Shown: one piece after another, positions 9,441 to 18,722 of the stretch
Layout of the letters: every line of letters begins with the position of its first letter
Numbering within the stretch: position 1 is the stretch's first letter
NCBI GenBank assembly: GCA_963747965.1
Contig: CAVVGZ010000007.1
Coordinates: forward strand, 620,001 to 684,000
DNA: 64,000 nucleotides
Source of the DNA: CAVVGZ01 sp963747965
Lineage (GTDB): Bacteria; Chloroflexota; Anaerolineae; Anaerolineales; Anaerolineaceae
Direction: 5' to 3'
Notes under the pieces: model-generated
What the model was told of the DNA's origin: nothing
Database searches by the model: none
The model's input: the letters and a program-made list of their open reading frames with translations, nothing else
Position numbers and translations under genes: made by a program

Positions 9441-11114
9441 TTAAACTCCCGGATATGTTCCTTCCACAAAAACCTCGAGCAGATAGGGTTTTCCACTGGC
9501 TAAAGCCCGTTGAAGGGCAGGAGCTACTTCCTCGGGCTCATATACTTTCTCAGCATCCATCCCTAATCCTTTAGCAACCATCACGTAATCAATATCAGGA
9601 TTAGTGAGATCCATATGCGGATAATGGTCTTGTTCCTCTATTTCAAAGTACTTTCTATAACGGTCCATGTTGACCTTTAAGATTTTATATGCCCGGTTGG
9701 CTAATATGATAAATACAACCGGAATATGATGATGAACTGCAGACCATAAGGTTTGAACGCTGAACATGGCTGATCCATCTCCGGATACAACAATAACTGG
9801 GCGGTCAGGATATGCCAGTTTATAACCGACAGCGCCTGGCAATCCCTGCCCAATTCCTCCCCCCAGGGATCCGAAATAATCACCGGGGGTTTCTGCCAGA
9901 AAAGTGCGCAAGAAGTCGCCGCGGGCAGTGTTGGTTTCTTCCACAAGAATGGCATCAGTAGGTAGTACTTCTTTTAATTCAATAAATAAACGCGCCGGGG
10001 TCATTTCCTGGCATTCAATACAAACCTGTGCCCTCTTAGCCTGTTCCTCCAGGTCTATTGTTTTTAGCAGTGCAAGTTCTTCATTACGTCTATCCCGCTC
10101 CAATTGGAACTTCTGGGATATCAATTCGGATAAGGCCAGATTCAATTCATGCAGGGCAGGATTTATTGCGGATAAAATCCCTAATTCAACCGCAAAATTC
10201 CTGGCTAAAAATTCTTCCGAGGATTGAATTTCAATAACCCTGGCATCCTCCGGCCATGGATGTATTCCGGTAAAGAAGATTTCTTGTAAGAAATCTCCTC
10301 CTACCAACAGCACCAGGTCAGTATCCCCAATTACTTTGCGGGCGTCTTCGTGGTTATCAGGGAGATCACCTCTAAATTGAGGGTGATTTCTCGGAAAACT
10401 TACTGCCGATGGGATCATCGTATCCCAGACTGCCGCACCGATCAATTCGGCAGTCCTGACTAATTCAAGGTTAGCTTTTGTCAATCCAACCTCTTCACCG
10501 CAGATAATGACAGGTTTTTTGGCTTTTAATATGATTTCTGCAGCCTGTTTAATCGCAAGGGAATCTGGTCGAGTCTCCCAGTAAAACGAGGTGGGTGAAA
10601 GGACATTCGCCTCGGTTTCTTCTGCTAAAACATTCATTGGAAGCGAAAGAAATACCGGTCCACGGGGAGGTGAGAGTGCAATTTTGAATGCTCTGTGCAT
10701 AATTAATGGGAGTTCATCTGCTCTTTGAGCTTCCACACTCCATTTTACGAGCGGTTCTGCCATCGCAACCAGGTTATGCCCAAGAAGCGGTTTTCGTAAA
10801 CGAATGCGGTTATCAATTTGACCAGCAGTAATTAAAACAGGGGCATTTCTAGCAAAGGCATTGTAAAGCATCCCAAGACCATTTCCAAGTCCAGCAGCTA
10901 CATGTAAATTCACTACGCTCACATTATTGCTGCCCAACGCGTAGGTGGTCGCCATCCCCACAGCAACTCCCTCATGCAGACTGAGAATATATTCAATAGG
11001 ATAGTCTTTAAGGCTGTCCATCATGGGTGATTCTGTTGAACCGGGGTTTCCGAAAATATAATTAACGTTCCGGTCGACAAGGCTTTTCATAAAAAGATCA
11101 ATCCCTCTTTTCAT
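9441..11114 (-). CDS. Thiamine-diphosphate enzyme, benzoylformate decarboxylase / acetolactate synthase-like
   Basis: 557 residues with the three-domain ThDP-enzyme plan. The N-terminal PYR domain has 'YIFGNPGSTESPMMD' and the activating Glu in 'LSLHEGVAVGMA'. A central domain (about 190-320) follows, then a C-terminal PP domain with the cofactor motif starting 'GDGSAMFSVQTLW' and ending in 'ANRAYKILK'. The 'NLHVAAGLGNGLGMLYNA' stretch is closer to benzoylformate decarboxylase than to true acetolactate synthase. It probably decarboxylates or carboligates a 2-oxo acid; the substrate is unknown. The ATG at 11114 is preceded by AGGAGG. It stands alone on the minus strand, so its operon gives no clue. 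Confidence 0.82.
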   Translation of the reverse strand: MKRGIDLFMKSLVDRNVNYIFGNPGSTESPMMDSLKDYPIEYILSLHEGVAVGMATTYALGSNNVSVVNLHVAAGLGNGLGMLYNAFARNAPVLITAGQIDNRIRLRKPLLGHNLVAMAEPLVKWSVEAQRADELPLIMHRAFKIALSPPRGPVFLSLPMNVLAEETEANVLSPTSFYWETRPDSLAIKQAAEIILKAKKPVIICGEEVGLTKANLELVRTAELIGAAVWDTMIPSAVSFPRNHPQFRGDLPDNHEDARKVIGDTDLVLLVGGDFLQEIFFTGIHPWPEDARVIEIQSSEEFLARNFAVELGILSAINPALHELNLALSELISQKFQLERDRRNEELALLKTIDLEEQAKRAQVCIECQEMTPARLFIELKEVLPTDAILVEETNTARGDFLRTFLAETPGDYFGSLGGGIGQGLPGAVGYKLAYPDRPVIVVSGDGSAMFSVQTLWSAVHHHIPVVFIILANRAYKILKVNMDRYRKYFEIEEQDHYPHMDLTNPDIDYVMVAKGLGMDAEKVYEPEEVAPALQRALASGKPYLLEVFVEGTYPGV

Positions 11115-11635
11115 TGCGGGTATTTCCTCCTGATAATGATTGTTCCATGTAATGTATATTATTTTTATCTATAATATTATAATTATATCACTTTATATCA
11201 TCCATCAAATACAATCATACTCTACATTGTTTCTCTGATAATATACGGCCCAACCCATTATGATATACTTGGGATCATCGGTAAGAGTGCAATGAAGGGA
11301 GAACCAAAAAAGAGGTTTTTATTTCTGTTTAAAATTATTCCCTCCTGGAAATTCTCTGGTTTTTGGATTTTTCAAGACGCCTGGTTTAAGGAATGTAGTT
11401 CGGGTGATACTATTTCCCTACGAATGGCGCAGGTGTTTGAGATGATTTTCCATTAAATCGGTTCAGGTACAAAGGCATTTTATGATTTGGTAATGGACCT
11501 CCTTGAAGGGGATACCCTATTTCTTTCATCTATTTGATTCGTGTTAAGCCTCAATTTTGAACTCTTCTCACAGTCGCATAACATGCAGCACATACTATTG
11601 CTTTTTTCATCCAATAATTTCACGAGGTGAATTTG
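11115..11635. other. Intergenic region, at most one doubtful small ORF
   Basis: These 521 bases separate two divergent genes. The left third is very AT-rich, as expected for promoters. The only open stretch I could follow is 11292-11456 on the plus strand (54 codons, start 'MKGEPKKRFLFLF'). It is basic and aromatic, lacks a clear ribosome site and resembles no family I know, so I do not call it a gene. GAGGTG at 11624-11629 is the ribosome site of the next gene. Confidence 0.55.
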
Positions 11636-12841
11636 ATGCTTTCTTCGCATGATTATATTGAGCTTGAGAATCAATTTGGAGCAAATAATTACCATCCGCT
11701 TGATGTGATATTAACAGAAGGAAAAGGGGTCTGGGTCTTTGATATCGATGGGAATCGCTACCTGGATTGTCTGAGTGCTTACTCAGCCCTCAATCAAGGC
11801 CATGTTCATCCAAGGATACTGGATGTGTTCATAAAACAAGCTGGAAAATTGACTCTGACTTCACGAGCCTTTCGAAATGACCAGCTGCCGCTTTTCTACA
11901 AAGAGATTTGCAATCTCACTGGATACGAAAAAGTTCTCCCAATGAATTCCGGCAGTGAGGCGGTTGAGACGGCTATTAAAATTGCACGTAAATGGGGATA
12001 CCTGGTAAAGGGTATCCCTAAAAATCACGCGGAAATTATTACAGCACAAGGCAATTTTCATGGACGTACTGTAACGATAATTTCCCATTCAACTGAACCT
12101 TTGTATAAAGATGATTTTGGACCATTCACTCCAGGATTCAAGACTGTTCCTTACGGGGATGCATCCGCTTTAGAAAAAAGTATTGGTGAAAATACAGCAG
12201 CGGTAATGATTGAACCAATTCAAGGTGAGGGAGGGGTTATCATTCCTCCAGAAGGTTATTTAAGGCAGGTGAGTGAAATTTGCCGGAAAAACAATGTCCT
12301 TTTAATTGCAGATGAGATTCAAACAGGGTTAGGACGCACCGGGAAACTCTTTGCCTGTGATCATGAAAATGTCCGCCCGGATATGATCATCATTGGAAAA
12401 GCATTGGCAGGCGGTTTTTATCCAGTATCAGCTGTATTAGCAGATTCCGCAATCATGGATACGATCCAACCAGGACAGCATGGGTCTACTTTTGGCGGAA
12501 ATCCAATCGCCGCGGCTGTTTCCAGGGAAGCGATCAGAGTTATTATTGAAGAAAACTTGGTTGAAAATTCTGCAAAAATGGGTGAATATTTCCTGGACCA
12601 TCTTGCAGAGATCAACAGCAAGCACATTAAGGAAGTCCGTGGAAAAGGTTTATTAATTGGTGTGGAGCTTACACCTGAATCGGGTGGAGCTCGCCGGTTT
12701 TGTGAGGCGTTACAGGAAGTAAAAATCCTGGCCAAAGAGACTCACCAAAATATCATCCGATTTGCTCCTCCCCTTATTATCGAAAAAGATACAATTGATT
12801 GGGCAGTTGACCGGATCCGTCGTGTACTGATGATGGATTAA
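11636..12841 (+). CDS. rocD: Ornithine--oxo-acid aminotransferase
   Basis: Class III PLP aminotransferase that converts ornithine and 2-oxoglutarate to glutamate semialdehyde and glutamate, linking arginine and proline metabolism. The 401 residues carry 'VFDIDGNRYLDCLSAYSALNQGH', 'NSGSEAVETAIKIARKWGY', the PLP-contact 'LIADEIQTGLGRTGKLFACDHE' region and the Schiff-base lysine in 'IIGKALAGGFYPVSAVLA'. The start 'DYIELENQFGANNYHPLDV' is typical of RocD. I set the start at ATG 11636, six bases after GAGGTG, rather than the GTG inside that site. Pyruvate kinase follows 51 bases downstream on the same strand. Confidence 0.93.
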   Translation: MLSSHDYIELENQFGANNYHPLDVILTEGKGVWVFDIDGNRYLDCLSAYSALNQGHVHPRILDVFIKQAGKLTLTSRAFRNDQLPLFYKEICNLTGYEKVLPMNSGSEAVETAIKIARKWGYLVKGIPKNHAEIITAQGNFHGRTVTIISHSTEPLYKDDFGPFTPGFKTVPYGDASALEKSIGENTAAVMIEPIQGEGGVIIPPEGYLRQVSEICRKNNVLLIADEIQTGLGRTGKLFACDHENVRPDMIIIGKALAGGFYPVSAVLADSAIMDTIQPGQHGSTFGGNPIAAAVSREAIRVIIEENLVENSAKMGEYFLDHLAEINSKHIKEVRGKGLLIGVELTPESGGARRFCEALQEVKILAKETHQNIIRFAPPLIIEKDTIDWAVDRIRRVLMMD

Positions 12842-12892
12842 TCAATACCATTAACCCTAAATGCTTTCTTGTTCACCCCGAGGAAGAATTTT

Positions 12893-14341
12893 ATGCCAAT
12901 GAATCGCAAAGCAAAGATAGTCGTTACCCTTGGACCTAACAGTAAATCTGAAGAAGCAGTAGAGCAATTCATCCTGGCTGGAATGGATATAGCCAGGATA
13001 AATTTCTCACATGGGACTTATGCTGAACACGAGCATCAGATTCGGATCCTCAGGAAGGTTTCCAAGAAACTCGATAAACCGATTCCAATACTCCAGGACT
13101 TGCAAGGACCGCGATTAAGGGTTGGTCTTCTTCCTGATGGCGTTATCAACCTGGTCATTGGCCAGGAAGTCATCCTCGCAAATCCTGATGAGATCCAACC
13201 AGCCAGGATTGGCAGTCTGCCTTGCATACCCGTGCATGTCCCGGACTTTGAAAAGATAGTGAAAACAGGAAATCCCATCCTCTTTGATGATGGCCGCCTG
13301 GAGCTTATCGTGACCTCGATAACCGGAGAAGTGGTGAGAGCAAGGGTGGTCCTGGGGGGAACACTGAAATCAAACAAGGGTATCAATCTCCCTCAATCAG
13401 AATTAAATATCCCTGGATTCACAGATAAGGACCGCAGGGATCTTGAATTCGGCTTATTGAATCAGGTGGATGCTGTTGCAATTTCCTTTGTGTCGTCAGC
13501 CAAAGATATTCAGGCGGTACGAAAGGCAGTATTAGAAATAAATCCTGAATGCGCTGATATTCCAATTATTGGGAAATTAGAGAGACCACAGGCATTAGCC
13601 AACTTACTGGAGATCCTTCAAGCCGCAGACGGGGTAATGGTTGCCCGGGGTGATCTGGCAATAGAAACATCACCGGCCGCAGTTCCCATCGCTCAAAAAA
13701 TGATTATTCAGGAAGCAAACCGTAATGCAAAGATTGTGATCACAGCGACTCAGATGCTTGATTCCATGATTAATAACCCCCGCCCTACGCGTGCAGAAGC
13801 TTCTGATGTCGCCAATGCTATCCTGGATGGGACAGATGCAGTCATGCTCTCCGGGGAAACATCGGTGGGGTCCTACCCACTAGAATCCATACGAATGATG
13901 GACTCCATCGTCAGGGAAGCCGAACATCATTTTTACGAATGGGGAAGCGGAAATAGTTATCCAGTGTTGAAAAAAGAAGAAGATGTTGTAACCATCACCG
14001 AAGCAGCCCGCCAACTTGCAGAGGATAAAAACGTTGCGATTATTGCAGTTTTTACCGTTTCAGGCAGAACAGCCAGATTAACCTCCAAAGAAAGGGTTCG
14101 CGTTCCAATCTTTGCGTTTACCCCCAATCCCAGAACCTATCACCGGCTGGGATTGTACTGGAATGTTATTCCCTTCCTGATACCTTTTGCAGATACCGTT
14201 GAGAAACTATTGGGGCTGGTCGAGGATGCATTGTTTACAACGAGCTATGTAAAATCAGGAGATCAAGTATTGGTGATTTCCGGGTTTCCAGTTGGTACGA
14301 GCACTCCACCAAATTTTGCCCTATTACACACGATTAATTGA
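12893..14341 (+). CDS. pyk: Pyruvate kinase
   Basis: Makes pyruvate and ATP from phosphoenolpyruvate, the final glycolytic step. The 482 residues begin 'KAKIVVTLGPNS' and show 'GMDIARINFSHGT', the active-site region 'IPIIGKLERPQALANL' (the Lys/Glu pair), 'DGVMVARGDLAIE' and 'TATQMLDSMINNPRPTRAE'. A C-terminal domain ('FTVSGRTARLTSKERVRVPIFAFTPN' region) completes the family plan. No phosphohistidine extension is present. The ATG at 12893 is supported by GAGG ten bases before it. An upstream TTG (12869) would add residues without homology. Together with the PFKs it completes lower glycolysis in this window. Confidence 0.93.
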   Translation: MPMNRKAKIVVTLGPNSKSEEAVEQFILAGMDIARINFSHGTYAEHEHQIRILRKVSKKLDKPIPILQDLQGPRLRVGLLPDGVINLVIGQEVILANPDEIQPARIGSLPCIPVHVPDFEKIVKTGNPILFDDGRLELIVTSITGEVVRARVVLGGTLKSNKGINLPQSELNIPGFTDKDRRDLEFGLLNQVDAVAISFVSSAKDIQAVRKAVLEINPECADIPIIGKLERPQALANLLEILQAADGVMVARGDLAIETSPAAVPIAQKMIIQEANRNAKIVITATQMLDSMINNPRPTRAEASDVANAILDGTDAVMLSGETSVGSYPLESIRMMDSIVREAEHHFYEWGSGNSYPVLKKEEDVVTITEAARQLAEDKNVAIIAVFTVSGRTARLTSKERVRVPIFAFTPNPRTYHRLGLYWNVIPFLIPFADTVEKLLGLVEDALFTTSYVKSGDQVLVISGFPVGTSTPPNFALLHTIN

Positions 14342-14929
14342 ATAAGGGGATCCTGCTCTCAGGTAATTACCGGTGCCGTTCCGATATTTTCGAACATAAG
14401 ATATTTGAAGCCTGTTGAAGATAGGGATATGAGCAAGGCATTAACATCCGTGATTCTACCAGCAGTCCCCAATTTTCTCAATCACTCTCCGCGAATAATA
14501 TAGGAAATGATTAGGTGGCAGATCCAATTATCACCAGGATGGAATTTATCTGAAACAATACGTATTTTCTCCTGACAAAATCATTTGCAAAGAATTTTAG
14601 GCAGTTGAATCATCCAGTACCTTAATGAAATGAATCACCGCTATAAAGAATAATCAACTTCTCAACCAATATAACGTAGCGTTTTGGATTAAGACAATTG
14701 TCGTTTTTGCCGTTATGGAGCACGTATCAATTTCCTGGGATCCTTGTAAAGCCGGATCGGTAATTTAAGGAAATTACACCAATGATATTCATCTGAACAA
14801 TTTTGATATGAAGAAGACCTGGTGTAATTACAGGTAGATCATCTGAATAGACAATTTTACCTGCCTGGATTTACCCAGCTAAAAACCAACAGTAGTTTGT
14901 TAGGGAAAAAATAGAAAGGTTAATTTACG
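14342..14929. other. Long intergenic region before the sulfurtransferase
   Basis: 588 bases with no ORF I would defend on either strand. The first 400 bases show no clear repeats. The last 160 hold two consecutive inverted repeats and a repeated phrase (listed separately at 14772-14863), which suggests a structured leader for the downstream gene. Confidence 0.6.
14772..14863 (+). promoter_or_regulatory. Structured leader with two stem-loops and a repeated phrase
   Basis: AATTACACCA (14772-14781) is inverted at 14820-14829, and CAGGTA (14831-14836) at 14858-14863. The phrase ATCTGAACAATTTT near 14791 recurs inside the second loop as ATCTGAATAGACAATTTT. The 3' half therefore looks like two similar hairpin modules in tandem, 66 bases before the sulfurtransferase gene. 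It matches no riboswitch class I know. Confidence 0.4.
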
Positions 14930-15787
14930 ATGAGCCAGGGATTTGACCATTTTATTAATATTAATGATTTATTAAACCATCTGGAGGATCCTAACCTGGT
15001 ACTTATTGACTGCCGGTTTGATCTAAAAGATACAGATTGGGGATACAAGTCTTACCTTACTAGCCATATTCCAGGAGCTGTTTATGCCCACCTGGATCAT
15101 GACCTGTCTTCCACAGTCACACCGAAAACTGGAAGGCATCCGCTTCCAGATGCTGATGGATTCAACCAGACACTGCGCCGGTTAGGTGTGAACCCATCCA
15201 GCCAAATTGTTGCATATGATACTTCAGGAGGTGCCTTTGCGGCCAGGTTGTGGTGGATGCTGCGCTATTTTGGTCATATAAGTGTTGCTGTATTAAGTGG
15301 AGGCTATACGAAGTGGGAAAGCGAAAACCATCCAATGACCTCTGGTTCCCAGCAAAATTTCGCTTCCCAATACGAAATATATTCTCAGGGAACAAAGAGT
15401 TTGCTTCTCACAACCGATGAGGTAATAGAAAATTTACAAACGGATAAATATGTTTTAATGGATGCACGCAGCTATGAACGATACTGCGGAAAAGTTGAAC
15501 CGATTGATGCAATCGCCGGTCATATCCCGGGAGCAATAAACAGATTCCATGGTGAAAACCTTAATCCAGATCTGACAATTAAACCAAAAAACCAACTCCA
15601 CCACGAATTTAAACAGCTCCTACAGGAAGTCTCTCCTGAGAAAGTTGTGGTTTATTGTGGATCGGGTGTGACTTCCTGTCTGAATATCCTCGCCATGGAA
15701 TATGCAGGATTATGCGGTGCAAAACTCTATCCTGGTTCCTGGAGTGAGTGGATCAGAATTTCAGAGCATCCGATCAGCACATGTTGA
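14930..15787 (+). CDS. sseA: Thiosulfate / 3-mercaptopyruvate sulfurtransferase (two rhodanese domains)
   Basis: Transfers sulfane sulfur from thiosulfate or 3-mercaptopyruvate to a thiol acceptor. The 285 residues hold an inactive N-terminal rhodanese domain (about 8-135, 'LIDCRFDLKDTDWGYKSYLTSHIPGA') and a catalytic C-terminal one (about 155-280) with the active-site cysteine in 'VVYCGSGVTSC'. The loop CGSGVT is the mercaptopyruvate-type loop, in contrast to CRKGVT of classical rhodanese. It converges with korB, whose stop lies 8 bases away on the other strand. Confidence 0.9.
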   Translation: MSQGFDHFININDLLNHLEDPNLVLIDCRFDLKDTDWGYKSYLTSHIPGAVYAHLDHDLSSTVTPKTGRHPLPDADGFNQTLRRLGVNPSSQIVAYDTSGGAFAARLWWMLRYFGHISVAVLSGGYTKWESENHPMTSGSQQNFASQYEIYSQGTKSLLLTTDEVIENLQTDKYVLMDARSYERYCGKVEPIDAIAGHIPGAINRFHGENLNPDLTIKPKNQLHHEFKQLLQEVSPEKVVVYCGSGVTSCLNILAMEYAGLCGAKLYPGSWSEWIRISEHPISTC

Positions 15788-15795
15788 TATTTTGC

Positions 15796-16827
15796 CTATA
15801 GAAGGGACTTATTTATCAAGTCTAACGTCTCTGGAGCAGGCCTTATCCGATCCGAACTGAGCCGGTTGAGTGGTGTTTCTGGTAGATCAAAGTTATGAAT
15901 AAGTGAGGGGGATTTCGGGTCCACGTATATCAGTCCGGTTACCAGCCAGTTATTTTTCTCTGCTTCAGCCAGCATACAGAAAGCCGAGCTCCTATCTGTT
16001 GGATCATAATCAGTTCCAAGTTTTTTTAGGACGATCATAGATCCATCGTGCATGACAACTTCACGCATACCCCCCTTTTCAAAATCTTCGACCGTGATTT
16101 CTTCCCTTGGAGGGACAAATGTCAGTTCGTGCAGCGGGGATTCATGATCTTTCCCCCAGGTGTAAGAATGGATTGAATTTTCCAGGTTATGAAATGACAC
16201 ACATGGACTGATAATATCGATGACAGCAATCCCATCATGGCTCAAGGCAGCTTTTACCAGGCTTTTTACCTGCTGTGGATCTCCAGCAAAAGAGCGCGCT
16301 ACAAAGGTTCCATAGGCAGCCAATGCCTCCATACATATATCAATAGGTAAATACGGATTGACACCCTGTCGCTTAATTTTCAAGTCCTTTTCTGATGTAG
16401 CCGAAAATTGTCCTTTCGTCAATCCATAGACCCCATTGTTTTCAACAATATAAACCATCGGGATATTCCGGCGGACAAGATGCTTGAATTGTCCCATACC
16501 AATACTGGCTGTATCACCATCTCCACTTACTCCAAGCCCTTTTAATGTTGTATCGGCAAATAAGGCTCCCAGAGCCAATGATGGCATTCTCCCGTGCAAT
16601 CCATTAAAACCAAACGAACGATTGAGGAAATAATTTATGCTTTTACTTGAACATCCAATTCCAGAAAATTTGACAATTTTCTCAGGAGGAATATTGTGTT
16701 CATAACAGGCTAACATAATCTGATTTGCAACGGAATTATGGCCACAACCCTTACATAAAGTTGAGACTGCACCACGATAGTAGTTTTTCTCCAGACCAAT
16801 TTGGTTAATTGGCATATTGGCAGTCAT
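15796..16827 (-). CDS. korB: 2-oxoacid:ferredoxin oxidoreductase, beta subunit
   Basis: The ThDP-binding subunit of a ferredoxin-dependent 2-oxoacid oxidoreductase (acid + CoA + Fd to acyl-CoA + CO2 + reduced Fd). Seen are 'CKGCGHNSVANQI' and 'GIGCSSKS' (cluster cysteines), and the ThDP motif 'GDGDTASIGMGQFKHLVRRN' continuing to 'ENNGVYGLTKGQ'. I place the start at the ATG at 16827, which overlaps the korA stop (ATGA) and follows GAGGAG. A longer start is in frame but sits inside korA. 344 residues is normal. The exact acid (2-oxoglutarate, pyruvate or branched) is not decided by sequence. Confidence 0.9.
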   Translation of the reverse strand: MTANMPINQIGLEKNYYRGAVSTLCKGCGHNSVANQIMLACYEHNIPPEKIVKFSGIGCSSKSINYFLNRSFGFNGLHGRMPSLALGALFADTTLKGLGVSGDGDTASIGMGQFKHLVRRNIPMVYIVENNGVYGLTKGQFSATSEKDLKIKRQGVNPYLPIDICMEALAAYGTFVARSFAGDPQQVKSLVKAALSHDGIAVIDIISPCVSFHNLENSIHSYTWGKDHESPLHELTFVPPREEITVEDFEKGGMREVVMHDGSMIVLKKLGTDYDPTDRSSAFCMLAEAEKNNWLVTGLIYVDPKSPSLIHNFDLPETPLNRLSSDRIRPAPETLDLINKSLL

Positions 16828-18677
16828 AATATTTTCTCCTCTGCTATACGCAATTCCCGCATTATCCATTTCGCCGTTACTGGCAATCCATCAACATGAG
16901 CGAGTGAAACAAGCTGTGTTGTGGTTTCCGGAAATCTTATTTTTAGCAACTGGTGAAGCTGCCCATCCCGGTTTAGTTCCACTACATAATTCAGCCTGTG
17001 TTTATTAAGGAAATCACCAATTGAATCATCTAAAGGCAGACTGCGAACCCTGCAGCTATCGGTGTTTATCCCTTGCGCCATCAGTATTGCGCGTGCTTCT
17101 TTAATCGCCAATTCAGTTGATCCCCACAGGATGAAGCCAATTTCGGCATTCTGATTAACTTCGATCTCCGGGTCAGGTAATAAACCAAGCGACTTAGCTG
17201 TTATGAATTTTTGTTTAAGTCTGGCCAGGAGTTTTTCCCACTCTTGAGGGTCTTCGCTGTATCCCCCATATTCATTATGGCCTGTACCACGCATAAAATA
17301 TGCAGCTTTCGGGTGGAGATTCCCAGGAACGGTCCGGTAAGTTATCCCATCTCCATCTACATCCATAAACCTGCCCCATTCGTGTTTTTTTGATAACAAC
17401 CACTCATCCAGATCCTTCTCCCAGAGGATCTTTCCACGGTCAATTGGTTTTTCCGGATATTTAAATGGCTCAGAAATCCAGTGATTCATACCAAGATCAA
17501 GATCGCTTAATACAATTACTGGGGTCTGCAGTCTTTCGGCAATATCAAACGACCGCCAGCCAAATTCAAAACACTCTTCCATATTCCCGGGGAGAAGGAG
17601 GATAAATTCGGTATCTCCATGGCTGATATATTGGGCTGAGGACAGGTCACCTTGGGAGGTCCGCGTTGGTAAGCCTGTACTCGGCCCCACCCTCTGAACA
17701 TCCCAGATAACAAGCGGGACTTCGGCAAAATATGCCAAACCGAGATATTCCGCCATTAAACTTAATCCAGGGCCGGATGTAGCTGTCATTGAACGTAAAC
17801 CTGCCCAGCCTGCACCGGTCACCATGCCGATTGCTGATAATTCATCCTCTGCCTGGACAACTACGTAGGTTTCTTTTCCGGTGAGTGGGTCCTTCCTTAA
17901 TTTCGGTAAATATATATTCATTTCCTCTGGAATACTGGAGGCAGGTGTGATCGGATACCAGGAAACAAATTGAACTCCGCCATATATTGAGCCCAAAGCA
18001 GCAGCAGTGTTCCCATTTGTCATGATTTTGTTGACATTTTTATTCATCGGTACGACAGAATAGGGGTCTTTTTTTTCCAGGTTTGCTTTCGTCCACATTG
18101 CCGCGGATTGTATTACTTGAAAATTCGAATTGATTGCCTTCTGGTTATTATTGAAGTGATATTCGAGTGCTTGGAAAATCATGTTTAAATCGATGCTTAA
18201 CAATTCTGCCAGCACACCAACATACACCATATTGGCTATATACCCTTTTAATTGCTGGGAGATATCGGTTTCTTGAACTATCTTTTTTACCGGCATAGGG
18301 TAGAGGATAACATCGTCCCGACCTTCCGGTTTTTTGAGATCATCTGCATAGAGAATCACACCCCCAGAAATTACTTGTTTTAATTCATCCTGGAACGTTG
18401 CTGGATTCATGGTAACGACAATATCATCCATCTCCACCCTGCCTAAAAATCCGGAGGGACTACAACGAATGGTAAACCAGGTTGGTAATCCTTGAATATT
18501 GGAAGGGAAGATATTTTTCGCAGAAACTGGTATTCCCATTAAAAACAAAGCCCTGACAAGCGTCATATTTGCAGTGGCACTTCCAGAACCGTTTATCGTG
18601 CTCAAAGTGATCGCAAAATCATTAATAATTGCTTGTCTTTTGGCGGGTATAAAATTCTCCATTAATAAATTTGTCAT
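16824..18677 (-). CDS. korA: 2-oxoacid:ferredoxin oxidoreductase, fused gamma-alpha subunit
   Basis: Partner of KorB. The 617 residues carry an N-terminal gamma domain (about 15-190, 'INGSGSATANMTLVRALFLMG') joined to the alpha PYR domain (about 210-400, 'YPITPASSIPEEM', 'AEDELSAIGMVTGAGWAG', 'SGPGLSLMAEYLGLA') and a C-terminal transketolase-like domain. The fusion is the usual layout in this subfamily. AGGGGTG precedes the start. A GntR-type regulator gene lies just upstream on the same strand and may control the pair. Reduced ferredoxin from this enzyme could feed hydrogenase or the complex-I-like proteins. Confidence 0.9.
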   Translation of the reverse strand: MTNLLMENFIPAKRQAIINDFAITLSTINGSGSATANMTLVRALFLMGIPVSAKNIFPSNIQGLPTWFTIRCSPSGFLGRVEMDDIVVTMNPATFQDELKQVISGGVILYADDLKKPEGRDDVILYPMPVKKIVQETDISQQLKGYIANMVYVGVLAELLSIDLNMIFQALEYHFNNNQKAINSNFQVIQSAAMWTKANLEKKDPYSVVPMNKNVNKIMTNGNTAAALGSIYGGVQFVSWYPITPASSIPEEMNIYLPKLRKDPLTGKETYVVVQAEDELSAIGMVTGAGWAGLRSMTATSGPGLSLMAEYLGLAYFAEVPLVIWDVQRVGPSTGLPTRTSQGDLSSAQYISHGDTEFILLLPGNMEECFEFGWRSFDIAERLQTPVIVLSDLDLGMNHWISEPFKYPEKPIDRGKILWEKDLDEWLLSKKHEWGRFMDVDGDGITYRTVPGNLHPKAAYFMRGTGHNEYGGYSEDPQEWEKLLARLKQKFITAKSLGLLPDPEIEVNQNAEIGFILWGSTELAIKEARAILMAQGINTDSCRVRSLPLDDSIGDFLNKHRLNYVVELNRDGQLHQLLKIRFPETTTQLVSLAHVDGLPVTAKWIMRELRIAEEKIL

Positions 18678-18722
18678 TTATCACCCCTATTCTCCTCGGA
18701 TTTTTCTGTAATCGATCAAAAT

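Noticed and set aside
9441..11114. True acetolactate synthase for branched-chain amino acid synthesis
   Set aside because: The NLHVAAGLGNGLGML stretch fits benzoylformate decarboxylase-like proteins better, and no small subunit (ilvN) or ilv gene is nearby.
11292..11456. 54-codon plus-strand ORF in the gap before rocD
   Set aside because: No ribosome site, no recognisable motif, and composition typical of chance ORFs in AT-rich DNA.
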